A stretch of 64,000 nt of DNA from Phorcus lineatus (lineage: Eukaryota; Mollusca; Gastropoda; Trochida; Trochidae): contig OV121094.1 of NCBI GenBank assembly GCA_921293015.1, positions 36,516,054-36,580,053 of the forward strand, given 5' to 3'. The stretch's first letter is position 1. Every line of letters begins with the position of its first letter. The notes under the pieces were generated by a model. The model saw nothing but the letters and a program-made list of their open reading frames with translations, had not been told where the DNA came from and did no database searches. This document shows, one piece after another, positions 50,201 through 61,500 of the stretch. Position numbers and translations under genes: made by a program.

Positions 50201-53200
50201 TGGTTCATCTAAAAATGTGACCTGTTCATAAAAGAGTAGCAATAGCTCCTATATACAAATCATTTCAATTTCAAATTTGTTTTTTATATATTAATTGATT
50301 GTTTAATGCTACAGTACTCATAGGAAGGCCAATAATGTTTGCATTTTCTCAACATTTGTCAACCATTTAACTTAACTTGTCCCATTTACTTTGCTTGAAA
50401 GTAAGTGCAGTTATGATTTATGTATTTTAACATGATCTAGGTGTACTATAAATTCTGATTAGTTTATATTAAAACAATTTTTATTACCCTCTGGCAAACG
50501 CAACATTTTATATAGTACACATTCTTGTGCTGTTTTAGGTCGAAGGTTTGGAAACCCACATCATCGGATTTTGGAAACTCTCACCACTGTCCTTACCAAT
50601 AGCCTGCCAACTCGCCTATCGAGTGACTCAATGGAAACAATACAAGCAATCAAGTATTCCAGGTATTATGACTCCGAATTTTTTTATTTCTTTAGTCTCT
50701 AAATTGCACGTTGCACTAATAAATGGAATTAGTTTTGGAAATACGATCTTATTACGCGTACCAAATGAAACGTATGACAATACAATTATTGATCAAATGA
50801 TGTTGACTTTTCTCGTTTTTAATTTCCTTTAATCAGTACTTATCCGGCTGTCAGGATTGGTAAACAGTGACGTTCAAAAAATTATGTAGATTGAAAATGT
50901 TAAATCACAATGAGGAAATTGGTTTTGCAAAATAATTTATTTATTTTAGATATAATTATACCCAGAGATAAACATCATACAATTTATTTTTAATTTCGTT
51001 TCTTTAAAGTACACACCAACCTTCATTTAGCTTCAAGCGTTTTATGGTCAGCACAGTGCAGTTGCATGCAATTTTGCTTGATATATGGCATTTTCCTTTA
51101 CGGTTACGTATACCATATCGAATAAAGAGATGTTTTACCCACTGAATGAAACACAAACTAACAGAGATTTCGTGTTTTATTGTCAAAGTTGACCTCTGTG
51201 TGGTGAGTTCTTCTTTTCCCAAGCTAGATGCGAATATCAATAACATAACGTTTCGAGGAAAGCTGGTAAATATCCTTTTGACCTACGTTTGACCAGTCGT
51301 GATTGACTTTCCAGTCGTGATTTGAGGAAATTTAAAGAAGCAAGTTAGCAATACCCATGAAATCTAAACGTATTGTTGTGGATTTATAAGATTTAATGCT
51401 ATCAGGGGTACTCCCAACTGCTGCATAATTATTATTTTGAAACTGAGACATATGAGTGTACTTTCCTACATTCTGATAAAGAGTTCCATAAAAGAAACAT
51501 CCCATATATTGGTTGATTACACTGAGAATGAAATACGATTGGTTGACGGGACTATTTTCACGTTTCATTGATAAATAAAACGTGCCGACACATGTATCGC
51601 CATTCAAAGAAAAGCATAATCGATGAACATTCTTATACATTTAATACAAGTTTAAATTCTAACACATAATTTGACAATTCATCAAAGTGTATTCGCTATG
51701 ACTGTTTTTTACAAGAATGATGAAAATTTGCACAATTCTTTAAAAAATCAATGTTTTAAAAGAATTGTGTAAATTTTGTGACAACCGGATCAATGACACG
51801 TAAAAGAGTAATGCAAATATGTTGACACCCGTATCAAAGCAACGTAAATTAAAACCACTGCAAGATGGCGGGCATGATCTAAAACTTTGAATCGATAACG
51901 CATTAATGTTAAACTTAAGGGAACGAACTATAATAAAGAGCTACATTTCATTTTTGATTTGGTTTATTCAATGCTTTTAATAGTTTCTACTTTCGTATCA
52001 TCCATATATGAATTATTATATGATTTCTCTGAAATATCAAAGAGATCATTGAAGAACGTATAAAGATATTTATTTAATGAAACATGACATTGCCATTTTT
52101 ATTGTCTTAAGTAATCATATTCTTCCATTAGAATTCGGAAGATAACGTGTTATTGCTTGTTACTGAATACATGTTACTGAATACATCTACGTACTCTAGT
52201 AGATAGTACTGTTACAGAGAAAGACCATCATATGTTAATAATTTATTGAATTTCAAACTGAATATCTATATCTTTGACATTAAGGGTTGTTATTAGTAAA
52301 TAAATATACTTGTAAACAGAGAAAGTTTTGTCAGACCACGGGAATTAACTTTTTGGAAGGTAAATATTTCATTTTAGACCAATGTCAACATAACGGTTAG
52401 ACAGACATGTTATATGACTTAGTGGTATTTAACAGCATTGCAATTAAATATGGGCTTGATTACTTTCCTGATCTCCGTTCCAGATGCCATCCATACATAT
52501 AAAGCTCAAACTGTTCGATAATTTCATGATCCGTTGTGTCATTAAGATAGTTTGTATTGTTTCTCACGCACATGCACACAATGGTATAAACATTATTTTT
52601 AAAAACTGCACCATTACAAGTTAATGTAACATTAAAGTTTAGGAGATAATACAATGACAGCCAAGGACAATCAGTACAGTTAGATTATACTACACTATTA
52701 ACTAATTAAAAAAATATTATTATATATATTTTACATAGTTTATAGTACATGTTTTGAATATCTTAAAGGATGTTAGCTCCTCAGTAACAAAAACTCAAAT
52801 AACCTTTAATCATAATGTTTTTATATAATAAACCAAAATGAAGTGGCAATTTCTCAATTTTGACAAATTCTGATTAAATATTTATCAAAATGAAGAAACG
52901 TAGTATTTGTTTTAAAAAAGAAAGCATGTTTTTAGTACAAAAATAGCTTGAATCTTGATAATTTAATCGAAATGTTTGAATACATGTTGTGCCGTGGCGG
53001 CTAAAAACCCTCAGTACCATATGTATTTTATCTCTGGAAGAAAATTATGTTAACTCAAACATGTTTTCATATTAAAGAAAGTTTAATACAAAAACTAGTT
53101 TAAATTCAAGATCTATGGATCATAACTTAAAACAACATTTTAAGAAACCTAGTTCACATTAACATTGTATAAAAAATCTTTAAACTGATTTAGTTTGATA

Positions 53201-53461
53201 TTCAAACACGTTTTGGTTGAAAAGTTACAAAACATTTAGAAATCCATATTTGAATTAAACAAACTTCTGTTACGCTGCTTTGATGTGATTAAAGATAGTT
53301 TGTCTATAACCTTCCACAGCATTTATATACATAAACCTGATACATTCTGGTTGCTCTTTCATTGCCAGCATATGTGATGATTTTCAAGATAACATATGGG
53401 GTAAACATGTTGATGAACATCAACTAGGGGACAAAATAAATTTCGTTTTGTTACACAATCC
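47284..53461. other. Long AT-rich stretch with one exon candidate
   Basis: No mobile element is recognised over about 6 kb. Open frames up to 102 codons (51332-51640, minus) have no visible domain. The Tyr/Asn-rich frame at 49946-50152 is a low-complexity product of AT-rich codons. A short imperfect inverted repeat (AAAATTTGCACAATTCTTT and partner) sits at 51722-51779. Confidence 0.45.
50539..50662 (+). other. Candidate 124-bp internal exon
   Basis: The segment is noticeably GC-richer than its flanks. It is bounded by TTGTGCTGTTTTAG (acceptor, to 50538) and CAG|GTATTATG (donor, 50663). The third frame reads RRFGNPHHRILETLTTVLTN, then SLPTRLSSDSMETIQAIKYS, without a stop. The first frame is also open (VEGLETHIIGFWKLSP...). 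The two open frames leave the phase uncertain. No family is recognised. An alternative is a fragment of a repeat. Confidence 0.35.
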
Positions 53462-53479
53462 CCGTGTCTATGTTCCATG

Positions 53480-53640
53480 CAATCTGGGAATGATCACAAT
53501 CTGCAGATTGTTCGCTCACAATCTGCAGATTGTTCGAACAATCTAGGAATATTTTTCATTCCTAGATTGTTTAAACAATCTGCAGATTGTGAGACCTGAA
53601 CAATCTGGGAATGATCACAATCTGGGAATTTGCTTGTTTG
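53480..53640. repeat. Left palindrome cluster of the foldback
   Basis: ACAATCTGCAGATTGT, a perfect 16-bp palindrome, occurs three times, together with ACAATCTAGGAAT...ATTCCTAGATTGT and CACAATCTGGGAAT half-sites. The half-site CACAATCTG is also part of every unit in the adjoining array. Such clustering at an element end suggests protein-binding sites or a cruciform, by inference. Confidence 0.9.
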
Positions 53641-53689
53641 TAGAATATTTTGCATTGTAAAATGAGCTTATTTAGGTTTTTATTTTTGT

Positions 53690-55214
53690 TTATTAGATTG
53701 TGACAGGTTCATAGCTCGCCTTTATGTCAAATTGAGGGAGTATAGGGGTCGATTCCTAGATTGTGAAGGGCTAACATATTGTCGTTATGTCAAACTGTGA
53801 GGGTGTATGGGTCGATTCTCAGATTGTGAAGGGCTTACAGCTCGCCTATATAACATACTGAGGGAGTATTGGGATCGATTCCTTGATTGTGAAGGGCTCA
53901 CAGATCGCCTATGTGTCAACCTGAGGGAGTATAGGGGGTATAGGGATCTATTCTCGGATTGTGAAGGGCTCACAGCTCGCCTATATGTTAAACTGAGGTA
54001 GTATATAGATCGATTCCTAGATTGTGTAGGCCTCATAGTTCACCTTTATTCAAACTTAGAGGGAGGGTATAGGAGTCGATTCTCAGATTATGAAGGGCTC
54101 ACAGCTCGCCTTTATGTCAAACTGAGGAGAAGAGGGGTCGATACTCAGATTGTGAAGGGCTCATAGCTCGTCATTTTGTCAAACGGAGAGGGTAGAGGGG
54201 TCGATTCTCAGATTGTGAAGGGCTCACAGCTTGCCTTTATGTCAAACTGAGGAGATGAGGGGTCGATTCTCAGATTGTGAAGGGCTCACAGCTCGCCTTT
54301 ATGTCAAACTGAGGAGAAGAGGGGTCGATTCTCAGATTGTGAAGGGCTCATAGCTCGCCTTTATGTCAAACTGCGGGAGTATTCGGGTCGATTCCTAGAC
54401 TGTGAAGGGGTTACAGATCGTTATTTTGTCAAACGGAGAGGATAGAGGGGTCGATTCTCAGATTGTGAAGGGCTCACAGCTCGCCTTTATGTCAAACTGC
54501 GGGAGTATTCGGGTCGATTCCTAGATTGTGAAGGGCTCTCAGCTCGTCATTTTGTCAAACGGAGAGGATAGAGGGGTCGATTCTCAGATTGTGAAGGGCT
54601 CAAAGCTCGTCATTTTGTCAAACGGAGAGGGTAGAGGGGTCGATTCTCAGATTGTGAAGGGCTCACAGCTTGCCTTTATGTCAAACTGAGGAGAAGAGGG
54701 GTCGATTCTCAGATTGTGAAGGGCTCACAGCTCGTCTTTATGTCAAACTGCGGGAGTAAATGGGTCTCTTTTCAGATTGTGAAGGGCTCACAGCTCTCAT
54801 TTATTTGAACTGAGGGAGTATAGGAGTCGATTCCTAGATTGTTAAGCGCTCACAGCTCTCCTATATGTTAAACTGAGGTAGTATGTGGATTGATTCCTAC
54901 TTTGTGAAGGCCTCATAGCTCATCTTTATGTCAAACTGAGAATGTAAAGGAGTCGATTCTCAAATTGTGAAGGGGTTAAAGCCCACCTATATGTCAAACC
55001 GAGGGAGTATACGGGTCGATTCCTAGATTGTGAAGCTCTCATAGTTTGCCTTTTTTTCAAACTGGGAGGGTATTGGAGCGCGTCTGTATGTCAAACTGAG
55101 GGAGTATAGGGGTCTATTCTAAGATTGTGAAGGGCTCAGATATCGCCATTATGTGAAACTGAGGGAGTATAGGAGTCGATTCCTAGATTGTGAAGGGCAT
55201 TGCGCTTGTCTTTG
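53690..55214 (+). repeat. Left satellite arm, about two dozen 62-65-bp units
   Basis: The unit is GGGTCGATTCTCAGATTGTG, then AAGGGCTCACAGCTCGCC, then TTTATGTCAAACTGAGG plus a variable GAGTATAG/AGAAGAG. The period is 62 bp where adjacent units were measured (54271 to 54333). Variants alternate (CTTTATGTCAAACTG versus CATTTTGTCAAACGG), giving a 124-bp dimer pattern in 54360-54660. The frames at 53785-54036 (-) and 53807-54001 (+) are tandem 21-residue repeats created by the array and are not genes. Confidence 0.95.
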
Positions 55215-56283
55215 TTTGTTGATTTCGCTTGTATGGGGTTCAATTCACATATTGTGAATATGTGGAGGTAGAAAACTAAATTTGTATGTCGATTCTGCGA
55301 TTTCAGATTTTCATTAATCATAGTTTGCAGTGACCCGTATAACACTGTCTGGAGGGTGTTACTATTTATGTAGAAGTAAGAATTAGTTCTTATATGTGTA
55401 AAAAGTTTGCGTATGGAAATCAATAAATAACAATTCATTATGAAAAGTAAACTTATTATCTGAAAAGTTAATTACACTGAAATTTAATTCTTCACTCTCG
55501 CTTATTCAACTTAAGTTAGGTTAATTGAGCATAATTATACTATCTGTATCATCACAAAACACTAATCTCCTTTGGTATGAATTACTTGCATAGACACTTA
55601 CACTTACAGGGTACAATGAAGGAAATAGTCTCGTGATGCTAAAAAGAGTTTCAAACATCAAAGACAACAAATTCTGATTCTTATATTATGTTCATTATGG
55701 AAACTTGATAACTGTTACCTTTTCCCCTAATTTTCTTCCTGGATCGTGAGATTGAAAGTTTTTTATACGAAAGATGCAAAAATCGGAAAGTTACTTAATC
55801 TTTTGAGTTTGTATATAAACAGCTTTTAAATATATGAATTTATAAAATTTATAATACTCGAACAGTTAGCATTTTGTGTTGTCGTGAATAATGAGCCCAG
55901 ATGTCTAGCTGGGTCTGCTTATCAAAGCAACGTGTCACTGTGTCGCGTCACTACTCAGACATGCGCGTAAATTTGCGTACAATCACATTAACTTCCTCTC
56001 TATAATTTGATGTTTATCATGGGGCAAATACTTATGCAATAATGAATTGTCTGGAGTAAAATGTTTAATTGCTCTTCGGTCACACTATGGTCAACATTTT
56101 GACACATATTTTTCTTTAACGTTTTTAATAGTTTCCGTTATATCGGTTTGTGAATTTTACAAAGAAATGTTTTATTTGATTTATTTGTTATCTGTTCATG
56201 ATTCAATATTGTAAGAAAAAATAAAATAAAATCCATATTAAGCATTCTCTACCTTTGAATTTGGTACAGATGTAATTAAAAAG
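55215..56283. other. Loop of the foldback, unrecognised part
   Basis: About 1.1 kb with ordinary AT-rich composition. The 100-codon minus-strand frame at 55136-55438 starts in the loop and runs into the array. It has no recognisable domain. I see no transposase motif. Confidence 0.4.
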
Positions 56284-56637
56284 CTATAAAAATCGGTTGG
56301 GATTATTTATGAAATGATACACAGATATTATTAGGGATTCGTTAGCACTCTGTGACAAGGATTTGTCGCCGCTCAAGGTAGATTTTAATATTATATCGTT
56401 TTTTAAAAAGTATTGATTTGATCGGAATCTATCATATAGTGGGCATTCAAAGAAATAATGAAAGGGATCCTCCCGAATGTTTCCACAAGAACAGGCGGGA
56501 TTTACTAACAACAGTAAGTGGACTTGCTTTGCGTAGTATATTTTCAATATGATGCTGCCATTTTCCATTTTCATCTGTGTAAACATGTTTTTATACCCCC
56601 GTATATCACGTAAAGTCGACCTATGAGCCCTTAACAA
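56284..56637 (-). pseudogene. LINE C-terminal fragment in the foldback loop
   Basis: A 117-codon open segment contains LLLLVNPACSCGN, then IREDPFHYFFECPLYDRFRS, and ends SVYHFINNPNRFL plus a stop. The C-x-C-G ... H-Y-F-F-x-C-P-L-Y ... R pattern is the C-terminal zinc-knuckle-like motif of LINE polyproteins. The N-R-F ending near the stop is also typical. The fragment's 5' end coincides with the first unit of the right satellite arm at about 56638. It may be a 5'-truncated insertion or the original partner sequence at a rearrangement breakpoint. Confidence 0.75.
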
Positions 56638-58350
56638 TCTGCGAATAGACTCTTATACCCTCTCAGTTTGATAAATAGCCAGCTATGAGCCCTTCCCAAT
56701 CTGAGACTCCTCTACCCTCTCAGTTTCATATATAGGCGAGCTATAAGCCATTCATAATCTAAGAATTGACTCCTATACCCTCTCAGTCTAAATATAGATT
56801 AACTGTTAGCCCTTCACAATCTGGGAATCAACACCTATACCCCCTCAGTTTGACATATAAGCGAGTTGTGAGCTCTTCACAATCTGAGAATCGACCTCTA
56901 TATACTCCGTCAGTTTGATTTGTAGGCGAGCTATGAGCCCTTCACAATCTGAGAATCGGCCCCTATACTCCCTCAGTTTGGCATAAAGACAAGCTATGAG
57001 CCCTTCACAATCTGAGAATCGATCCCTATACTCCGTCAGTTTGACATATAGGCGAGTTGTGAGCCCTTCACAATCTAGGAATCGGCCCCTATACTCCCTC
57101 AGTTTGACATAAAGACGAGCTAGGAGCCCTTCACAATCTGAGAAACGATCCCCATACTCCGTCAGTTTGACATATAGGCGAGTTGTGAGCCCTTTACAAT
57201 CTGAGAATTGATCCCCATACTCCGTCAGTTTGACATAAAGACGAGCTAGGAGCCCTTCACAATCTGAGAAACGATCCCCATGCTCCGTCAGTTTGACATA
57301 TAGGCGAGTTGTGAGCCCTTCACAATCTGAAAATCGACTGCTATACTCTCTCAGTTTAAATAAAGGTGAGCTGTGAGCCCTTCACAATCTGGGAATCGAC
57401 CCCTATACCCCCTCAGTTTGACATGAAGACGAGCTATAAGCCCTTCAAAATCTGAGAATCGATCCCTATACTCCGTCAGTGTGACATATAGGCGAGTCGT
57501 GAGCCCTTCACAATCTGAGAATTGACCCCTATGCCCCCTCAGTTTGACAAAAAGACGAGCTAGGAGCCCTTCACAATCTGAGAATCGATCCCTATACTCC
57601 GTCAGTTTGACATATAGGCGAGTTGTGAACCCTTCACAATCTGAGAATCGACTGCTATACCCTCTCAGTTTAAATAAAGATGAGTTGTGAGCCCTTCACC
57701 ATCTGGGAATCGACCCCTATACCCCCTCAGTTTGACATAAAGACGAGCTATGAGCCCTTCATAATCTGAGAATCGATCCCTATACTCCGTCAGTTTGACA
57801 TATAGGCAAAATGTGAGCCCTTCACAATCTGAGAATCGACTCCTAGATACCCTCTCAGTTTCATATATAGGTGAGCTGTAAGCCCTTCACAATCTGAGAA
57901 TTGACCCCTATGCTACCTCAGTTGGACATAAAGCCGATCTGTGGGCCTTTCACAATCTGAGAATCGACGGCTATACCCTCTCAGTTTAAAAAAAGGTGAG
58001 CCGTGAGCCCTTCATAATCTGGGAATCGGCCCCTATACCAGCTCATTTTGACATAAAGACGAGCTATGAGCCCTTCACAAACTGAGAATCGATCCCGATA
58101 CTCCGTCAGTTTGACATGTAGGCGAAATGTGAGCCCTTCACAATCTGAGAATCGACTCCTATATACCCTCTCGGTTTAAATAAAGGTGAGCTATGAGCCC
58201 TTCACAATCTAGGAGTCAACCCTTACATCCCCTAAGCTTGACATAAAGACGAGCTGAATGTCCTTCACAATCTGGGAATCGGCCCCCATACCCCCTCATT
58301 TTGAGAAAGAGACAAGCTGATTGCTCATCACAATCTAGGAATCGATCTAG
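56638..58350 (-). repeat. Right satellite arm, about 26 inverted units with higher-order pattern
   Basis: Units read CACAATCTGAGAATCGA, then CCCCTATACCCTCTCAG, then TTTGACATATAGGCGAGCTG plus TGAGCCCTT. This is the reverse complement of the left-arm unit. Alternating A (CGTCAGTTTGACATATAGGC) and B (CCTCAGTTTGACATAAAGAC) types are clear. A third type with CTCTCAGTTTAAATAAAG recurs at 57355, 57669 and 57985 (spacings 314 and 316 bp, five units), then at 58175 (190 bp, three units). That is a higher-order repeat, as in satellite DNA. Confidence 0.95.
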
Positions 58351-58419
58351 GAATCGCTAAATAGAAAAACCTTAATAAGCTAAATAATTCCCATTCTATA
58401 ATGATGAAAATACTAATAA

Positions 58420-58572
58420 AACACACATTCCCAGATTGTGATCATTCCCAGATTGTTCAGGTCGCACAATCTGCAGATTGTTTAAACAATCTAGGAATTC
58501 CTAGATTGTGAGCAAACAATCTGCAGATTGTTCGAACAATCTGCAGATTGTGATATACCCCAGATTGTTCGT
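58420..58572. repeat. Right palindrome cluster of the foldback
   Basis: Inverted counterpart of 53480-53640, with CACAATCTGCAGATTGT copies, CTAGGAATTCCTAG and TTCCCAGATTGTGATCATTC. The order of sub-motifs mirrors the left cluster, except that one palindrome pair is swapped. Confidence 0.9.
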
Positions 58573-61500
58573 AACATCTACACGTCATATCACACAAATA
58601 AACATTGTTCTATTTAATCCACCCACACATTCTTGATTTCTTCCTGGTCACCAGACAAGACATAATCAAAATGGTTGGAAACATTAATTGGTACAAATTT
58701 GAAATGTTAGAACTAAGAAATATTGCAAAATGGAAACAATAGATTTATCAAACGTGGTTAAAAGCCATCGTAGAAACTGGTAAACCGTCACTATTAATGC
58801 AGTGTCAGACATGGCAGAGTGTGAACAATAAGCTGTTTTCAGGTTTGCAAATATCTATCCAAAACCAAGAGATCACAAGAGACCATAACCATAAGTGTAC
58901 ATACGTACATGTACGTATTATATGAATGAATAGGTGACACATTGTTAAGTTTTATGCCAAAATAACAAAAGGTAAGTAAATAATGTTGAGAAGTGTTCTC
59001 ATATACCATTTTTCATTTCAATTTGAAAACAACAATTCACTATAAAAAAGGAAAACTACAAAGAACAGCTCTTATATTAACGCTTATTATGAACACGAAC
59101 ACATAACCTTTATTATTGCCATTAAGTAGTTAGTAGTTAGTTAAGTTTTTCCCAAACAAGAAAAACGTTTTAAGTTTGAGAAAGTTGACAAAGTATGAAT
59201 CATTTGTAAAATATTTAAGCGAAATATATTAATCACCCGGAAGTGCTATATCAAGCGAATGTCAAACTCTCATATAAAAGGTGTAAGCTGAAAAGAAATA
59301 ACTCTTACACAATCTTTAAGCTCTTTTACATTCCCTTTCAAATGAGCATTTAAAATTTATGTTTAACTCGAAGTGAAACCATGATATTGAAAAACATTAT
59401 GCAATTCTGGTGTGTATTTTGTGGAAAACAGTCATCATAAAAAAACGCATTCATAACTGAAATGTCAAGAAACCTTACACTATTCTATGTTTGTTTCTGT
59501 TTGGGGGTAAGTTAACATTATTTTCTTTCCAGAGATATCAAATTGTGGCTACCACGTTTTCTGGTGAATGTTCTGGTGAATTTTAAATTTAATTTATTTT
59601 TTAAAAATAGACTTTGTCACCTATGTAATGATGTTTCATTTCATGTACTTAGCTTTAAGGAAACAAATCGACATTACAGAAAAATATCAATACTGGCAAT
59701 ATAGAAATCGGATCCCAAATATTCCCGCTGGCAATAATGTTATTAAATTTCAAACCCTAAAGCCAATAAAATTGACTTTGTAAAAGACGGATAGCAATAT
59801 CAGCAGTGTAAAAAGCTATTCAAGTTGTGACAATAATTTTGAATAATGTAAAAGGTACTTATTAAATTAAAACTGTTTAAAAGAGTATGTACGTGAACAT
59901 GAACAGCTGTTCTCACAAAAGCAACGATAATGTTAAAAATTAAAATCTTTTCTGTTCTTTGATACTCCTATAACAAGGGATAATTGGGTTCAGTTATGAG
60001 GTGTTTTACCCCCAAAAGATGATGCATTTCGAATAAACAGCGACACTGTTATGAAGGTTCAGTGATAGATGAATCGAACAAAAACATTGATAAATACAAA
60101 TTAAGAAATAAGCAATAAATTTTCGAATCTTTTTACAGTCTTTTCTTGTTTTTCCCTGTATATTTACATGTTTAATTTTTCTAAAAAATATAGGTTGTTT
60201 CTCTTATGTTAGGAGTGTGATTTGTTAAAGTAATATACATGTAAGCACACAATCTCTCAAAATGGTACGCATGTAAAAGAAAATTGAAAGTACCTATTTT
60301 AACTTTTGATCTATCACTTTGTTTGTTACAGCCAGCGATAATAAAGGTTATTTCTTATATGCTAAAGAAATACAGATTCGTTCCCTCTCATATGAAATCT
60401 TACCATAAAGGCATAAATCTTAACACTTGAAAAATAATTCTCATAATTAGGTTCATTCCAATACGTGAGTCACCACAATGTCTCGGTCATATTTTAAAGC
60501 AAATATCTAGGTGATATATTAAAGTAAATGTCTTGTGTCAGTGACAGCTTGATATTCATGGCGATAGATGCATAGTTGTTTTTCAGCCAAAGGAATGTTG
60601 TTATTCAAGGAGTCTGAAGCAGAATTTGTTTAAACCCCTTGGTCTTTCGTCCGGGTACTGCTGTCGTAGCTGCACGGGACACTAATAGGAATGTTGAAAA
60701 ATATTTTGGAAACATGCATCACATTTCTTAGACGAATTAATTAGGTTTATATAGAAAATTGACACATGAACTGTGAAATAGATGACTCATGCTAATAAGA
60801 CGCTATAATTTAATTATACCGTGAGTGTTTGAAGACCTAATCTCATTAGCTACCCTACACACTAAAATATCAAACGACTGATTGTGATGTATATTGTTTT
60901 TGAGTTGCAATTTAAGTTGGAATTCAGCCTGTAATGTACAGATGCAGAGAGGGTAATGCTTTACAGATGTTCATCATTTTCTTCAAAAAGATTTGTTTCT
61001 GTCCTGTGGTTTGAGGTTTTCTTTTCTGATCTGATCTATTCAAACTTTTATCTCAATTGTAGGATTAATCGTAAAAGCAAAGAAACGCCGTTGTTTCAAA
61101 GCCACAAAATGTACCTAGTAAGATGTAATTATGAAAACCCGAAGGCTGAATCTTTGATGGTACATAAGAATTGCTTTCATGTCGAATTCAGATTTTTTAA
61201 AAAGTGTTAATGGCTAATAAAAGTCGAAAACAATACAAGGTTACTATTGGTTTGCTCTTCGAATTCATTACCCATCCAAATGAAGTATGTATCTTCAAAT
61301 AAACAATATAAAATATATTTTTAACAAATCTGTCGTATGACAATATCTCACTACAGATATAGCTTAATATATAAAATCAGATTGAGCTACCTCTGTGGGG
61401 AAAGACTGTAGACGGTCTTTTTGAAATCAGGAACTTTATTGATGTCTGCTGTGTAAATTATTGCCATTAGACTATACTCGATAGCACCGCATGTACTCAT

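Larger units (their letters stand above)
53478..58572. mobile_element. Giant foldback element with satellite arms (about 5.1 kb)
   Basis: The whole region is one inverted-repeat structure. The outer ends (53480-53640 and 58420-58570) are about 160-bp inverted copies of each other, made of perfect 16-bp palindromes and partial ones. Next come about 50-90-bp spacers that also match in inverted order (AGCTTATTTAGGTTTTT versus its partner). Long tandem arrays in opposite orientation follow. A loop of about 1.4 kb (55215-56637) joins them. Tandem-repeat arms within long inverted repeats recall foldback (FB/Galileo-type) transposons. No transposase is seen, and I could not find a clear target duplication. 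Weak inverted similarity continues to about 53462/58592, so the exact ends are uncertain. Confidence 0.8.

Noticed and set aside
53785-54036. Open frames with 21-residue repeats (RRAVSPSQSENR-like) in the satellite arm
   Set aside because: The unit length is close to 63 bp, so frames stay open by arithmetic. Both strands are open at once and variants break the frame elsewhere.
53690-58350. CRISPR-like reading of the regular arrays
   Set aside because: There are no unique spacers between constant repeats: whole units repeat. The setting is eukaryotic and no cas genes are present.
59533-59704. Exon or LINE tail after TTTTCTTTCCAG, reading ...NRLCHLCNDVSFHVLSF
   Set aside because: The acceptor is strong and a Cys-x-x-Cys is present, but the following His/Cys spacing does not fit the LINE knuckle and no donor follows.
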